The notes under the pieces were generated by a model. It searched no databases and was not told the origin of the DNA. It saw nothing but the letters and a program-made list of their open reading frames with translations. Shown one piece after another: positions 39,685 through 47,862 of a stretch of 64,000 nucleotides of DNA; within the stretch, counting starts at the first letter, position 1; every line of letters begins with the position of its first letter. Origin of the DNA: Vibrio superstes. GTDB taxonomy: Bacteria > Pseudomonadota > Gammaproteobacteria > Enterobacterales > Vibrionaceae. The translations under genes were made by a program, and so were the position numbers. The DNA is taken from the NCBI RefSeq assembly GCF_003569005.1, contig NZ_BCUR01000004.1, forward strand, positions 799,425 to 863,424, given 5' to 3'.

Positions 39685-40524
39685 ATGGTTATTAAGGCAA
39701 AAAGCCCAGCTGGCTTTGCAGAAAAGTACATTATTGAAAGCATTTGGAACGGTCGCTTTGCACCTGGTTCCATCCTACCCGCTGAGCGTGAGCTATCTGA
39801 ACTCATTGGTGTAACTAGAACGACGTTAAGAGAAGTTTTACAACGACTTGCACGTGATGGTTGGTTAACTATCCAGCACGGCAAACCGACTAAGGTAAAT
39901 CAGTTTATGGAAACCTCTGGTTTACATATCCTTGATACACTGATGACGCTAGATGCGGACAACGCTACCAGCATCGTTGAAGATCTATTGGCAGCTAGAA
40001 CCAATATCAGCCCTATCTTTATGCGTTATGCATTTAAGGTAAACAAAGAGCAATCCGAAGAAACCATTAAGCGCGTCATCGAGTCTTGTGAGGCTTTGAT
40101 GAAGGCGGATTCATTTGCAAGCTTTATGGAAACGTTCCCTTATGCAGACAAGATTGCGCAGAACGTAAAAGAAGACAACGAGAAAGATGAGCAGAAACGC
40201 AGCGAGATCTTGATTGCGAAGACGTTCAACTACTACGACTACATGTTGTTCCAGCATCTAGCGTTCCATTCCGGAAACCAAATCTACGGCTTAATTTTCA
40301 ATGGCCTGAAGAAGCTCTACGATCGTGTGGGTGCGTTCTATTTCTCAAGTCCAGCTTCGCGCGAGTTAGCATTGAACTTCTATAAAGACTTACTAGCAAT
40401 CTGCGAAGAAGGAAAGCGAGATCGCTTACCTGGCGTTGTTCGTCAATACGGTATCGAGAGTGGGCTGAACTGGAATGAAATGAAGGTGAGTTTGCCGACA
40501 AACTTTACTGAAGACGACAGCTAA
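39685..40524 (+). CDS. fadR: Fatty acid metabolism regulator FadR
   Basis: 279 residues from ATG 39685. The frame extends to TTG 39664, but the FadR start is [28 protein letters not shown]. It is a GntR-family winged helix ([32 protein letters not shown]) with a C-terminal acyl-CoA-binding domain. The length exceeds the E. coli protein by about 40 residues. The extra part is around residues 130-175 ([18 protein letters not shown] and the following acidic-basic helix), which is the insertion known from Vibrio FadR. It represses fad genes and activates fab genes; long-chain acyl-CoA releases it from DNA. Confidence 0.96.
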   Translation: MVIKAKSPAGFAEKYIIESIWNGRFAPGSILPAERELSELIGVTRTTLREVLQRLARDGWLTIQHGKPTKVNQFMETSGLHILDTLMTLDADNATSIVEDLLAARTNISPIFMRYAFKVNKEQSEETIKRVIESCEALMKADSFASFMETFPYADKIAQNVKEDNEKDEQKRSEILIAKTFNYYDYMLFQHLAFHSGNQIYGLIFNGLKKLYDRVGAFYFSSPASRELALNFYKDLLAICEEGKRDRLPGVVRQYGIESGLNWNEMKVSLPTNFTEDDS

Positions 40525-40547
40525 AGCTTAAACCTAAAAACGTTACT

Positions 40548-40572
40548 AAGCCTCGCACTTGCGGGGCTTTTT
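40548..40572 (+). terminator. Intrinsic terminator after fadR
   Basis: AAGCCTCGC, loop ACTT, GCGGGGCTT (one G-U pair), then TTT. Confidence 0.85.
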
Positions 40573-40776
40573 GTTATCTAGGTGGCAGGATGAGTATGAC
40601 GATCTACTGATGCTTTGCGTAGTGGTTCGAAAGATTTGGCGATAACAATCGGTCTATTTGATAGCTTAACTAGATTAACTTTATGAGTTGCGAGTGTTAA
40701 GTAGGCGACAACGATTAGAACAATATTGATCGAGTGTCGTCTATTGACCCTATTTTTCATTTCCATAGATAACATT
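40573..40776. other. Spacer between fadR terminator and Fur-box-like site
   Basis: About 200 bases with no supported gene. A 65-residue minus-strand frame here has no family resemblance or ribosome binding site that I can defend. Confidence 0.4.
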
Positions 40777-40795
40777 AGTAATGATTATCAATGTG
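40777..40795 (+). promoter_or_regulatory. Fur-box-like site, copy 1
   Basis: The 19 bases contain TAATGATTATCA and match the classic Fur consensus (GATAATGATAATCATTATC, allowing W at the centre) at about 14 of 19 positions. It lies 77 bases before the ATG of the first small secreted protein gene. Iron-dependent repression is inferred. Confidence 0.6.
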
Positions 40796-40871
40796 AATGT
40801 ATTTATCACTAAAGTGGTACTAAAATTAAGGGGCGCTCACAGCTTTAACTGAGTTTAAGGAGGGCGTTCAA

Positions 40872-41165
40872 ATGAACCTAAAAACTGGCTTTATTGCAAC
40901 ATGTATAGTGGCGTTTTCACCCGCAGTACTTGCACAACAAGAGGTGTTTAACGGTTTTATTGATGATAGCAACGCAGTTTTGATTGCAGAGAATCGAGGC
41001 GGTACCAGCAACGAAATGAGAGGTCTAAAATTTCAGTCTACTACGCTCGAAGATAAAGGCATGACAGATGCTTACGAGAATAAGGAAATGGAGCAAGACA
41101 TGAAGGAAATGGTGGATGACAGCAACAACTACGACCGTGATAGAGTTCATCATAAGCGTGCCTAA
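40872..41165 (+). CDS. Small secreted protein, unknown family, tandem copy 1
   Basis: 97 residues. A clear signal peptide (LKTGFIATCIVAFSPAVLA, cut before QQ) precedes a hydrophilic mature part of about 76 residues with no cysteine. It is roughly 60 percent identical by eye to the protein at 41855-42145. The shared core contains LIAENRGGTSNE, DKGM-DAYE, an acidic-methionine-rich stretch and the basic end H-KRA. GGAGG lies 8 bases before the ATG. The unit has its own upstream Fur-box-like site and its own terminator. I recognise no family. The mature protein should be periplasmic or released; iron-limited expression is an inference. Confidence 0.85.
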   Translation: MNLKTGFIATCIVAFSPAVLAQQEVFNGFIDDSNAVLIAENRGGTSNEMRGLKFQSTTLEDKGMTDAYENKEMEQDMKEMVDDSNNYDRDRVHHKRA

Positions 41166-41194
41166 TTGCATGTATGATGAAATTGTTACTTGAG

Positions 41195-41221
41195 CCGCTT
41201 CGCTAACGAGGCGGTTTTTTT
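41195..41221 (+). terminator. Intrinsic terminator of small secreted protein gene 1
   Basis: CCGCTTCG, loop CTAA, CGAGGCGG (one G-U pair), then seven T. Confidence 0.9.
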
Positions 41222-41757
41222 ATTTCTGAGTATCTGTGATTACAATTGAGCTAAGTAAGAATATAGTCGCAGCCAAGTCTATTCTTTACCCCTTCTCTGA
41301 TCTCATTTACCGGTATTTGTGTCTGATGACACCCCTCGCTTTTTCTTGTCCGTGCAAGCTTTGGGTGCTGATGCCTAAACTCTTTTTTGCGGCAATTAGG
41401 CGTTTGATCAGATTTGGTTGCGAGTGATTGTGTATTGGTTCTAATACCGATCGTATTTAATTACTGGTTATTCTCGCGGGTTTTAATCACAAAAGGTCAA
41501 CAGACCCTAGATAACAGGGTTAGAATTTTTGATTGTAGAGTCACTATTTATCGAAAAATCCGGTCTATTTATCAGAGCCATTTCTTAATTCTTTGTTGTG
41601 AACTGAAAGATTTTTAGAAAAGGTAGGGTCTATTGGATTAGCTTCACTTAATGATTTTGTTGTTCACAGGTGAAGTACTCAGTAATCGTTACTGATCCTT
41701 TTTGAGAGAGTCGCGTAATTACTGTGCAGTCCCTGTTGAGGAAATGAAGATAAAAGA
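41222..41757. other. Spacer between the two small-protein genes with repeat fragments
   Basis: 536 bases without a gene I can support. It holds a degraded family A segment (41444 onward), a family B terminal repeat (41491-41510) and a degraded, oppositely oriented family B end (TAGGGTCTATTGG at 41624-41636). Two short open frames here overlap the repeats and look accidental. Confidence 0.5.
41444..41560. repeat. Degraded family A repeat interrupted by a family B end
   Basis: ATACCGATCGTATTTAAT at 41444 resembles the family A left end. The segment GTTAGAATTTTTGATTGTAG at about 41519-41538, and sequence after it, matches the interior of family A copy 1. Between them sits the 20-base family B terminal repeat 41491-41510 (AAAAGGTCAACAGACCCTAG). 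No intact right border is seen. It reads as an old composite insertion. Confidence 0.6.
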
Positions 41758-41776
41758 GAGAATGATAATCATTGGT
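41758..41776 (+). promoter_or_regulatory. Fur-box-like site, copy 2
   Basis: GAGAATGATAATCATTGGT matches the Fur consensus at about 15 of 19 positions. It lies 78 bases before the second small-protein ATG, almost the same distance as in copy 1. Confidence 0.7.
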
Positions 41777-41854
41777 CTTTTATTTATCATTAATGTGGTA
41801 TCAAGAAGAAGGGGCGCTCACTAATTTAATTATGTGTAATCGAGGGCGTTCAAC

Positions 41855-42145
41855 ATGAATTTTAAAACCAGTTTAATCGCAACCTGTATCATCGCTTTTT
41901 CACCTGCTGTTTTAGCGCAACAAGATTTTTCTTTTGGCTTTGCTGATGAGAGTAACTCAATCTTAATCGCAGAAAATCGAGGCGGCACAAGCAATGAGAC
42001 GAGAGGACCTCAGTTCCGTTCTCACTCAATGGATGACAAAGGCATGATTGATGCTTATGAAGACAACAATATGGACGACGAAATGAAGAACTCAGTAGAC
42101 AGTGAAGGCTATAATCGTGACACAATACATAACAAGCGCGCTTAG
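41855..42145 (+). CDS. Small secreted protein, unknown family, tandem copy 2
   Basis: 96 residues, paralogue of the protein at 40872-41165. The signal peptide FKTSLIATCIIAFSPAVLA is almost unchanged. The mature part keeps LIAENRGGTSNE, DDKGMIDAYED, an acidic stretch and NKRA at the end, and is more acidic with one residue fewer. The leader before the ATG keeps the blocks GGGGCGCTCAC and GAGGGCGTTCAA found before copy 1. Fur-box-like site, leader, gene and terminator were thus duplicated as one unit. The function is unknown. Conservation of the core against divergence elsewhere suggests that both copies are under selection. Confidence 0.85.
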   Translation: MNFKTSLIATCIIAFSPAVLAQQDFSFGFADESNSILIAENRGGTSNETRGPQFRSHSMDDKGMIDAYEDNNMDDEMKNSVDSEGYNRDTIHNKRA

Positions 42146-42173
42146 TTCTTTTCTAACTATTTTGGTCCTGTAG

Positions 42174-42201
42174 ACCGCTTCATCTTTGAAGCGGTTTTTT
42201 T
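42174..42201 (+). terminator. Intrinsic terminator of small secreted protein gene 2
   Basis: ACCGCTTCA, loop TCTT, TGAAGCGGT, followed by T. It is related to the terminator of copy 1. Confidence 0.9.
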
Positions 42202-42245
42202 ATGTCTAATAGCAATTTTGAAATTAATGAAAGTCTCGAGAGTGG

Positions 42246-42514
42246 CTAGGGTCTGTTGACCTTTTGCGATTAAATTTTGCTCGACCAGAAGCCATTTAAT
42301 CAAGGCGAGGGAATTGCCGCCTAGTCATCTAAGCAAAAGTCGCTCAACGAAGAGTAAATGGCTTCTGGCCGAGCCCTTCGGGTAGCGCTTTGTTGGGCAT
42401 TTCTACCGCGTTAGTCACTTTTCATGTGGAACCACCACACCTAAAAGCGACTGCCTTGTATTAATACCCAACAAATCGCTACAAAAATAACCTCAAAAGG
42501 TCAACAGACCCTAG
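42246..42514. repeat. MITE-like inverted-repeat element, family B
   Basis: 269 bases with perfect 20-base terminal inverted repeats CTAGGGTCTGTTGACCTTTT / AAAAGGTCAACAGACCCTAG. The outer CTAG on each side is palindromic and could be a 4-base target duplication, as in some IS5-group insertions. Internal inverted pairs also exist: ACCAGAAGCCATTT with AAATGGCTTCTGG, and AGCGCTTTGTTGGG with CCCAACAAATCGCT. No transposase is encoded. It overlaps the 3' end of dnaE2. Confidence 0.85.
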
Positions 42515-45500
42515 ATAAGCCAGACAACTCATCGCTAATATCGATTAATTGGCCGGCAATGATATGTATGACATCTCCTTCTTTTTCTATTATCCCTTTA
42601 ACTTTTAGTATCTTAGCGGTCAGATAACTCTGCTTTTGTGCTCTAGCGGTTGCCTGCCACACCACAACATTAATATTGCCAGTATCGTCTTCTAAGGTGA
42701 AAAACGTCACGCCTCCCGCTGTGCCTGGAGACTGACGACCAGTAACGACTCCCACCACTGTGACCATAGATTGATGAGGTTGATGTGCCAACTGGTTTTG
42801 CCGTGTAAATCGACCTAACTTGTTTGCCTTTTCTAATAAGCTAATAGGGTGCTGAGTGAGTGACAGTCCTGTCGCTGAGTAGTCTTCAATTAAGGCCTCA
42901 TAGTCGTTGGTATGAAAAGAATAATCCGCAGGTTTGCTCTCTTCAATTTGGCTAAATAAAGGAAGGTTGTCGGCGGAGTCCATTAATTGCCAGCGCGTCG
43001 AGTAGCGATCACCGGCAAGGCTATATAACGCATTGGCAGAGGTGATGGCGTGAAGCTGCTGTCGATTCATTCCAATATTTTTTATCTGTTGAAGATGAGT
43101 AAAACCACCCACTGGTCGCGCAGCCAGTAGTTGTTGTCTGCTAGTCTCTGATAAGCCTTTTATGAGTTTTAACCCGAGTTGTATCTCACTTTGGTTATGG
43201 TTTCTTATTATTGAGTGTTCTTCGTCGGAGCGGTTAACGCACACAGGGTGAATGACGACACCATGTCGCTTAGTATCTTGTAATAATTGAGATGCTGAGT
43301 AGAAACCCATAGGTAAACTATTAAGTAGAGCGGTATAGAACTCCGCAGGGTAATAGTATTTAAGCCATGCTGAGCAGTAAGCAAGAACCGCAAAGGAGGC
43401 GGAGTGGCTTTCAGGAAACCCGTACTCGCCGAAGCCACAGATCTGTTCAAAGATTTTTTCAGCAAAGCTGACTTCATAGCCGCGCTGGCGCATGCCGGAT
43501 ATTAGTTTGTCTCTAAACTTAAACAGATCGCCATTTTTCTTCCAAGCAGCCATAGCTCGGCGTAGCTTATCGGCCTCACCACCGCTAAACCCTGCTGCTA
43601 CCATGGCAAGTTTAATCACTTGTTCTTGGAAAATAGGTACACCGAGTGTTCTTGATAGCACCCCTTCGACCGCCTTAGAGGGGTAGGAAACGGTTTCTTC
43701 TCCGTTTCGTCGCTTCAGGTAAGGGTGAACCATGTCTCCCTGTATTGGGCCTGGCCTTACAATAGCGATTTGGATGACTAGGTCGTAATAACAACGTGGT
43801 TTTAATCTAGGTAACATGCTCATTTGAGCTCGAGACTCAATTTGAAATACACCCACGGTATCGGCTTTTTGTAGCATGCCATAGACATTAGGGTCGTCTT
43901 GCAATCGAGTAATATCAGCGATGTTAAGCTGTCGATGATGATGTTTTTCAATCAACTGAAAACAGCGTCGAATAGCGCTTAGCATGCCCAAGGCCAGCAC
44001 ATCGACCTTGAGTAACCCAAGGCTTTCTAAGTCATCTTTATCCCACTGTATAATGGTTCGTTCTGGCATCGCTGCATTTTCAACGGGAACCAACTCATAT
44101 AAAGGGCCAGAGGAAATCACAAAGCCGCCTACGTGCTGCGATAAATGGCGTGGAAATCCGATGATTTCATCGACCAATTGTATGAACTGCTTACCTTTCA
44201 ATGATTCAGACTTTAGTCCTAACTCATAGATCTGCGCCTGCCAGTTAAGTCCGCGATCACGACGGTTAATGTTCTTAATAAAGAAATCGAGCTGAGTTTC
44301 ATCGATACCAAGAGCTTTACCCACCTCACGGATAGCACTTTTAAGGCGGTAGCTGATGACCGTTGCGGCCAGTGCGGCACGCTCACGACCGTATTTTGTA
44401 TAGATATATTGAATGACCTCTTCACGACGTTGATGCTCGAAATCAACGTCAATATCAGGCGGCTCATTACGCTCTTTACTAATAAAGCGCTCAAACAGTA
44501 CCGATATTTGCCTTGGGTCTACCGAGGTAATCTCTAAGCAATAGCAGACCACAGAGTTAGCGGCTGAACCTCGCCCTTGATAGAGGATCCCCTTTTGCTT
44601 GGCGAACATCACTACATCATGAATGGTTAAGAAAAAGTGTGCGTAATTGAGTTCTTCAATGAGGGTAAGTTCTTTATCTATGAGTTGTTCAACATCCTTA
44701 GAGAGTCCATTAGGAAATCGCAGACGTTTTCCTTTGTTCACCAAGTGGCGAAGATGCTGAATGGGAGTGAGGGAAACGGGGACAATCTCTGCTGGATATT
44801 GATACCCAAGAGTTGCCAGATCAAACTCACACAGATTTGCTATCGAGTACGCTTCATGCAGCCATTCACTCTTGAATAATTTGTGTAGCTTCGCCTTATT
44901 GCGTAAAGCACGCTCCGCATTAGTAAGTAGGTGCTCACTAATATCATTGATAGGGGAACCTAGCTTAATGGCGGTCAGTGTGTGTTGTAGAGAAAGGCGA
45001 GTTGCATTGTGCATCAATACACCGCCACACGCCGTAATAGGTAGAGAATAACGGTGTGCTAATTGCTGACAATGCTTTAGGTATTGCTGATCATGGTTAC
45101 TTAGGTGCCTTTGAATGCCTAACCACAGTCGCGCACTATGGTGCTTGCTTAACCACTGCGCCCATTCATCGTCGTATTCCTTCATCTGAGGAATCCAAAT
45201 AATGAAACACTGCTTAATAGAAAGCAGATCCCACTCTGATAGTGAGTACTGACCTTTTCCACTGCGCCTGCGTGCATTGGTAATGATACGAGCCAGTTCA
45301 GAGTAGGCCTTTTGGTTTGGACATAACAATACGATTTGGCATTCCTGATTGAACCAGAACATGCTGCCAACGATGAGCTTAATGCCTAGCTTATTCTGTT
45401 TGATAGCGGTATGAGCACGAACAACGCCTGCTAAAGAGCATTCGTCGGTGATGGCTAAAGCAGAATAACCAAGGAAATCAGACTGCATGATCAACTCTTC

Positions 45501-45578
45501 AGGGTGCGAAGCCCCCGTCAAAAAGGAGAAATTGCTCTGACAAAAGAGTTCTGCATATTTGAGTGTATTAATGTTCAT
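42501..45578 (-). CDS. dnaE2: Error-prone DNA polymerase DnaE2 (ImuC)
   Basis: 1025 residues of the C-family polymerase alpha subunit, DnaE2 branch. An N-terminal PHP domain starts YAELFCQSNFSFLTGASHPEELI. The polymerase core has catalytic aspartates in PPDIDVDFEHQRREEV, followed by HhH and OB-fold regions. With ImuA and ImuB it carries out SOS-induced translesion synthesis. The last three codons and stop (Arg-Val-Cys-stop) are read from the terminal repeat of the family B element. The native C-terminal tail, which in relatives usually ends near SRDFH or similar, has been replaced. It follows imuB by 32 bases. Confidence 0.95.
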   Translation of the reverse strand: MNINTLKYAELFCQSNFSFLTGASHPEELIMQSDFLGYSALAITDECSLAGVVRAHTAIKQNKLGIKLIVGSMFWFNQECQIVLLCPNQKAYSELARIITNARRRSGKGQYSLSEWDLLSIKQCFIIWIPQMKEYDDEWAQWLSKHHSARLWLGIQRHLSNHDQQYLKHCQQLAHRYSLPITACGGVLMHNATRLSLQHTLTAIKLGSPINDISEHLLTNAERALRNKAKLHKLFKSEWLHEAYSIANLCEFDLATLGYQYPAEIVPVSLTPIQHLRHLVNKGKRLRFPNGLSKDVEQLIDKELTLIEELNYAHFFLTIHDVVMFAKQKGILYQGRGSAANSVVCYCLEITSVDPRQISVLFERFISKERNEPPDIDVDFEHQRREEVIQYIYTKYGRERAALAATVISYRLKSAIREVGKALGIDETQLDFFIKNINRRDRGLNWQAQIYELGLKSESLKGKQFIQLVDEIIGFPRHLSQHVGGFVISSGPLYELVPVENAAMPERTIIQWDKDDLESLGLLKVDVLALGMLSAIRRCFQLIEKHHHRQLNIADITRLQDDPNVYGMLQKADTVGVFQIESRAQMSMLPRLKPRCYYDLVIQIAIVRPGPIQGDMVHPYLKRRNGEETVSYPSKAVEGVLSRTLGVPIFQEQVIKLAMVAAGFSGGEADKLRRAMAAWKKNGDLFKFRDKLISGMRQRGYEVSFAEKIFEQICGFGEYGFPESHSASFAVLAYCSAWLKYYYPAEFYTALLNSLPMGFYSASQLLQDTKRHGVVIHPVCVNRSDEEHSIIRNHNQSEIQLGLKLIKGLSETSRQQLLAARPVGGFTHLQQIKNIGMNRQQLHAITSANALYSLAGDRYSTRWQLMDSADNLPLFSQIEESKPADYSFHTNDYEALIEDYSATGLSLTQHPISLLEKANKLGRFTRQNQLAHQPHQSMVTVVGVVTGRQSPGTAGGVTFFTLEDDTGNINVVVWQATARAQKQSYLTAKILKVKGIIEKEGDVIHIIAGQLIDISDELSGLSRVC

Positions 45579-45610
45579 CTTGATAGGAACTACAGTAAAG
45601 GGCTACTCAG

Positions 45611-47041
45611 TTAACTGAATAAGCCTTGTATGAACCATTCCTTGGTTGGGGTCCGGTATATCCATAACCAGCGTCCGCTCTGTTCTCGCGCGACAAAATA
45701 ATCGCGATTGACTGAATTTCCATCCCACCACCCACTATGGATACGCTCAGGACCTTGCACGATCTCTACCTTGCTTTCTAAAGGGAGGGGTTGAGAGTAA
45801 ATAAAGCTAGGGCGTGACAAGGCTGTGGATGTGTGTGTGTTTGCCGGTTTAGAAAATGGGTCGATGCAGCGAGTACTCAACTCAGGCCTTGGGTCAGAAT
45901 TAGTTTCAATCCCCTGAATGGCATCTTTACCTAGTTTGGCTTGTAGTAGAGAAAGCAATTCCAGTGGTGATATTTCACCGCTATGTTGGTCAAAAAGGTC
46001 ACTTCTGTTGGCTGGCGTTTCGGCCATTCTTACTACCTGTAAATCAATAGCCAGTACTGGTGCATTAAGGCGCACTGATTCTAAGGAGAGCTTGGAGAGT
46101 TGTAGCCATGTCTTCACGCTATAGTCACCAATAGCAGAATAAAAGCTGACTTGTTGCTGAGACTTATCTCTTTGATAGAGGGTCAATTGTATCTCATAGG
46201 CGACCTTATCTCTGAGCTTAAGAAAGCACTCCATTTGTTCAAGTAAGCGGGTTAAGGGTTTCTGTAACCAGTCGGTATGCTCAATTTCATACAATAGATT
46301 CAGGTGCTGATTGAAGTGAGCGGGTGGGTGATAGAAAGCAACGGGGTGCTTAAACTGCCCTAACAGGCGGCCCACATAATTGACTACCTGAATGTCGAAG
46401 CGACGCGCTATCTCCGTCATATTCAGCGCGGTCAGTTGCGTTAGATTATTGACCCCAATACGAGCCAGTTTCTCGATGTTGGCCAAACTGAGCTCGGTAG
46501 CAGTCAGGGGACGTGAAACAATGGCGCTCTCAATCTCCACTATGTTATCTGAAACGATATTATGCTGCGTTTCCGCTAGCAGTTTTGCACCCAGAGGCGA
46601 GTAAGCTGTGGCATAGCTATAGTGAAGGTGTAGCTGATCTAGATGCTGTGAGATCACCCGCCAATAACTCTCTAGGTCGCGATAAAGAGTCAGCATATTT
46701 GAGACCTTAAGTAGCAAACCTTGGTGGGTATACAGGGTGATGTCTGAGGTATAGACATACAACCACTGTGCAATTTGTTGAAGTTTATCTTCCTCTATTT
46801 TCTGTTGGTATGGGAATACTTGTAAATCTGCACACAGAGATGCGGCGCTGCCTAAGCCCATACCTAAGATGATGCCTTTTTCTATAGCGGCTTGATTAGC
46901 TTGGATAATTTTATGCTTTTCAACAATACAGATAGCAGGGTTCTCACTGCCATCAGCGTGATTCTTAGCCGGTGCAATCGCCTCTGAAAACAAGGTATCT
47001 AGCTGCAACCGAGGAAAGTGAATATACAGCCACAGATTCAT
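45611..47041 (-). CDS. imuB: Y-family polymerase-like protein ImuB
   Basis: 476 residues, related to Y-family polymerases. The N terminus reads MNLWLYIHFPRLQLD, without the DMDxFF acidic active-site motif of true Y polymerases. This agrees with ImuB being an inactive scaffold that links DnaE2 and the beta clamp. An HhH-like region lies at about 190-230 (LANIEKLARIGVNNLTQLTALN). It overlaps imuA by 4 bases (ATGA) and is part of the LexA-controlled cassette. Confidence 0.92.
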   Translation of the reverse strand: MNLWLYIHFPRLQLDTLFSEAIAPAKNHADGSENPAICIVEKHKIIQANQAAIEKGIILGMGLGSAASLCADLQVFPYQQKIEEDKLQQIAQWLYVYTSDITLYTHQGLLLKVSNMLTLYRDLESYWRVISQHLDQLHLHYSYATAYSPLGAKLLAETQHNIVSDNIVEIESAIVSRPLTATELSLANIEKLARIGVNNLTQLTALNMTEIARRFDIQVVNYVGRLLGQFKHPVAFYHPPAHFNQHLNLLYEIEHTDWLQKPLTRLLEQMECFLKLRDKVAYEIQLTLYQRDKSQQQVSFYSAIGDYSVKTWLQLSKLSLESVRLNAPVLAIDLQVVRMAETPANRSDLFDQHSGEISPLELLSLLQAKLGKDAIQGIETNSDPRPELSTRCIDPFSKPANTHTSTALSRPSFIYSQPLPLESKVEIVQGPERIHSGWWDGNSVNRDYFVAREQSGRWLWIYRTPTKEWFIQGLFS

Positions 47042-47712
47042 GCTTGCTGTCTCTTGCGTGCAGGAAAAGGAATAACTTGATGCTGAGGCTTTTCAGTACA
47101 CAACTGTGGCCAGCGTTGGCTGAGATCAACGGTAAAGGTTTTCTGATGCCAACCACCGCGCCGCTTATTCACACTGACCTTAACTCCGTTTTCAGTAGCC
47201 TCTAGATTGACACTAAGGGGAATGGGCAGTGAGCATCCATTATGCTGGTCGAGATTAAAGTGAATATTGAGTGCTCGACCTTTTTCTGCTGCTACTTGCA
47301 GTCGACGTGCTTGGTGCATTTCAAGTTGTGGGTGCCATAAGCAGACACATGCGCAGCTGCCACTTTTTAAACACTGTTCAGCGGCCCACAGATTGTGCTT
47401 AGTATCTTGGATCACCAAAATATTGCTGGTGGGTATGCCCTCTTTTTCAAAGTAATGAGCGCAAGGGGAAGCGGGAGGGTTGATCAGCACGATAGTTCGG
47501 CTTTGAGCAACCGCTTGTAGCATAGGTGTCATTAGGCGCAGTTCACCAATACCAGCCTCTGATTGGATCTCCATCAGGCCAGTTTTTGGGAAACCCTCTA
47601 GGTGCTGATCCCATTCGCTGAAACAAGAAGCTTGGCTTTGTATCGAACTTTTTTGCTCAGAACCCTGCCAAATCAACTGCTTACGTTGTAATAAATCGAT
47701 GATGTTTTGCAT
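47038..47712 (-). CDS. imuA: SOS mutagenesis cassette protein ImuA
   Basis: 224 residues from ATG 47712 (MQNIIDLLQRKQLIWQG), preceded by AGGTAC. The longer frame to 47733 would start inside the LexA box. RecA/SulA-like ImuA features are the GLMEIQSEAGIGELRLMTPML segment and IVLINPPASPCAHYF. ImuA is thought to regulate or recruit the ImuB-DnaE2 mutasome. It is the first gene of the operon. Confidence 0.9.
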   Translation of the reverse strand: MQNIIDLLQRKQLIWQGSEQKSSIQSQASCFSEWDQHLEGFPKTGLMEIQSEAGIGELRLMTPMLQAVAQSRTIVLINPPASPCAHYFEKEGIPTSNILVIQDTKHNLWAAEQCLKSGSCACVCLWHPQLEMHQARRLQVAAEKGRALNIHFNLDQHNGCSLPIPLSVNLEATENGVKVSVNKRRGGWHQKTFTVDLSQRWPQLCTEKPQHQVIPFPARKRQQA

Positions 47713-47721
47713 AATAAGTAC

Positions 47722-47737
47722 CTGTATATACATACAG
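47722..47737 (-). promoter_or_regulatory. LexA box of the imuA-imuB-dnaE2 operon
   Basis: CTGTATATACATACAG fits the CTGT-N8-ACAG LexA operator exactly and lies 10 bases upstream of the imuA ATG. LexA bound here should block transcription until DNA damage. Confidence 0.9.
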
Positions 47738-47862
47738 TATATTTAACTTTTCATTAGACGCAAGGGATAGCGTTAAGGATCATAAAGATCGTTATGTGAA
47801 GATCGCAAAACTTTCAGTAAGGCTTAGCTAAACTAACAACAGATGCGTGCATGAGAGGCAAT

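Noticed and set aside
41236..41617. Two short plus-strand open frames between the small secreted protein genes
   Set aside because: They run across repeat fragments, lack ribosome binding sites and show no protein-like conservation.
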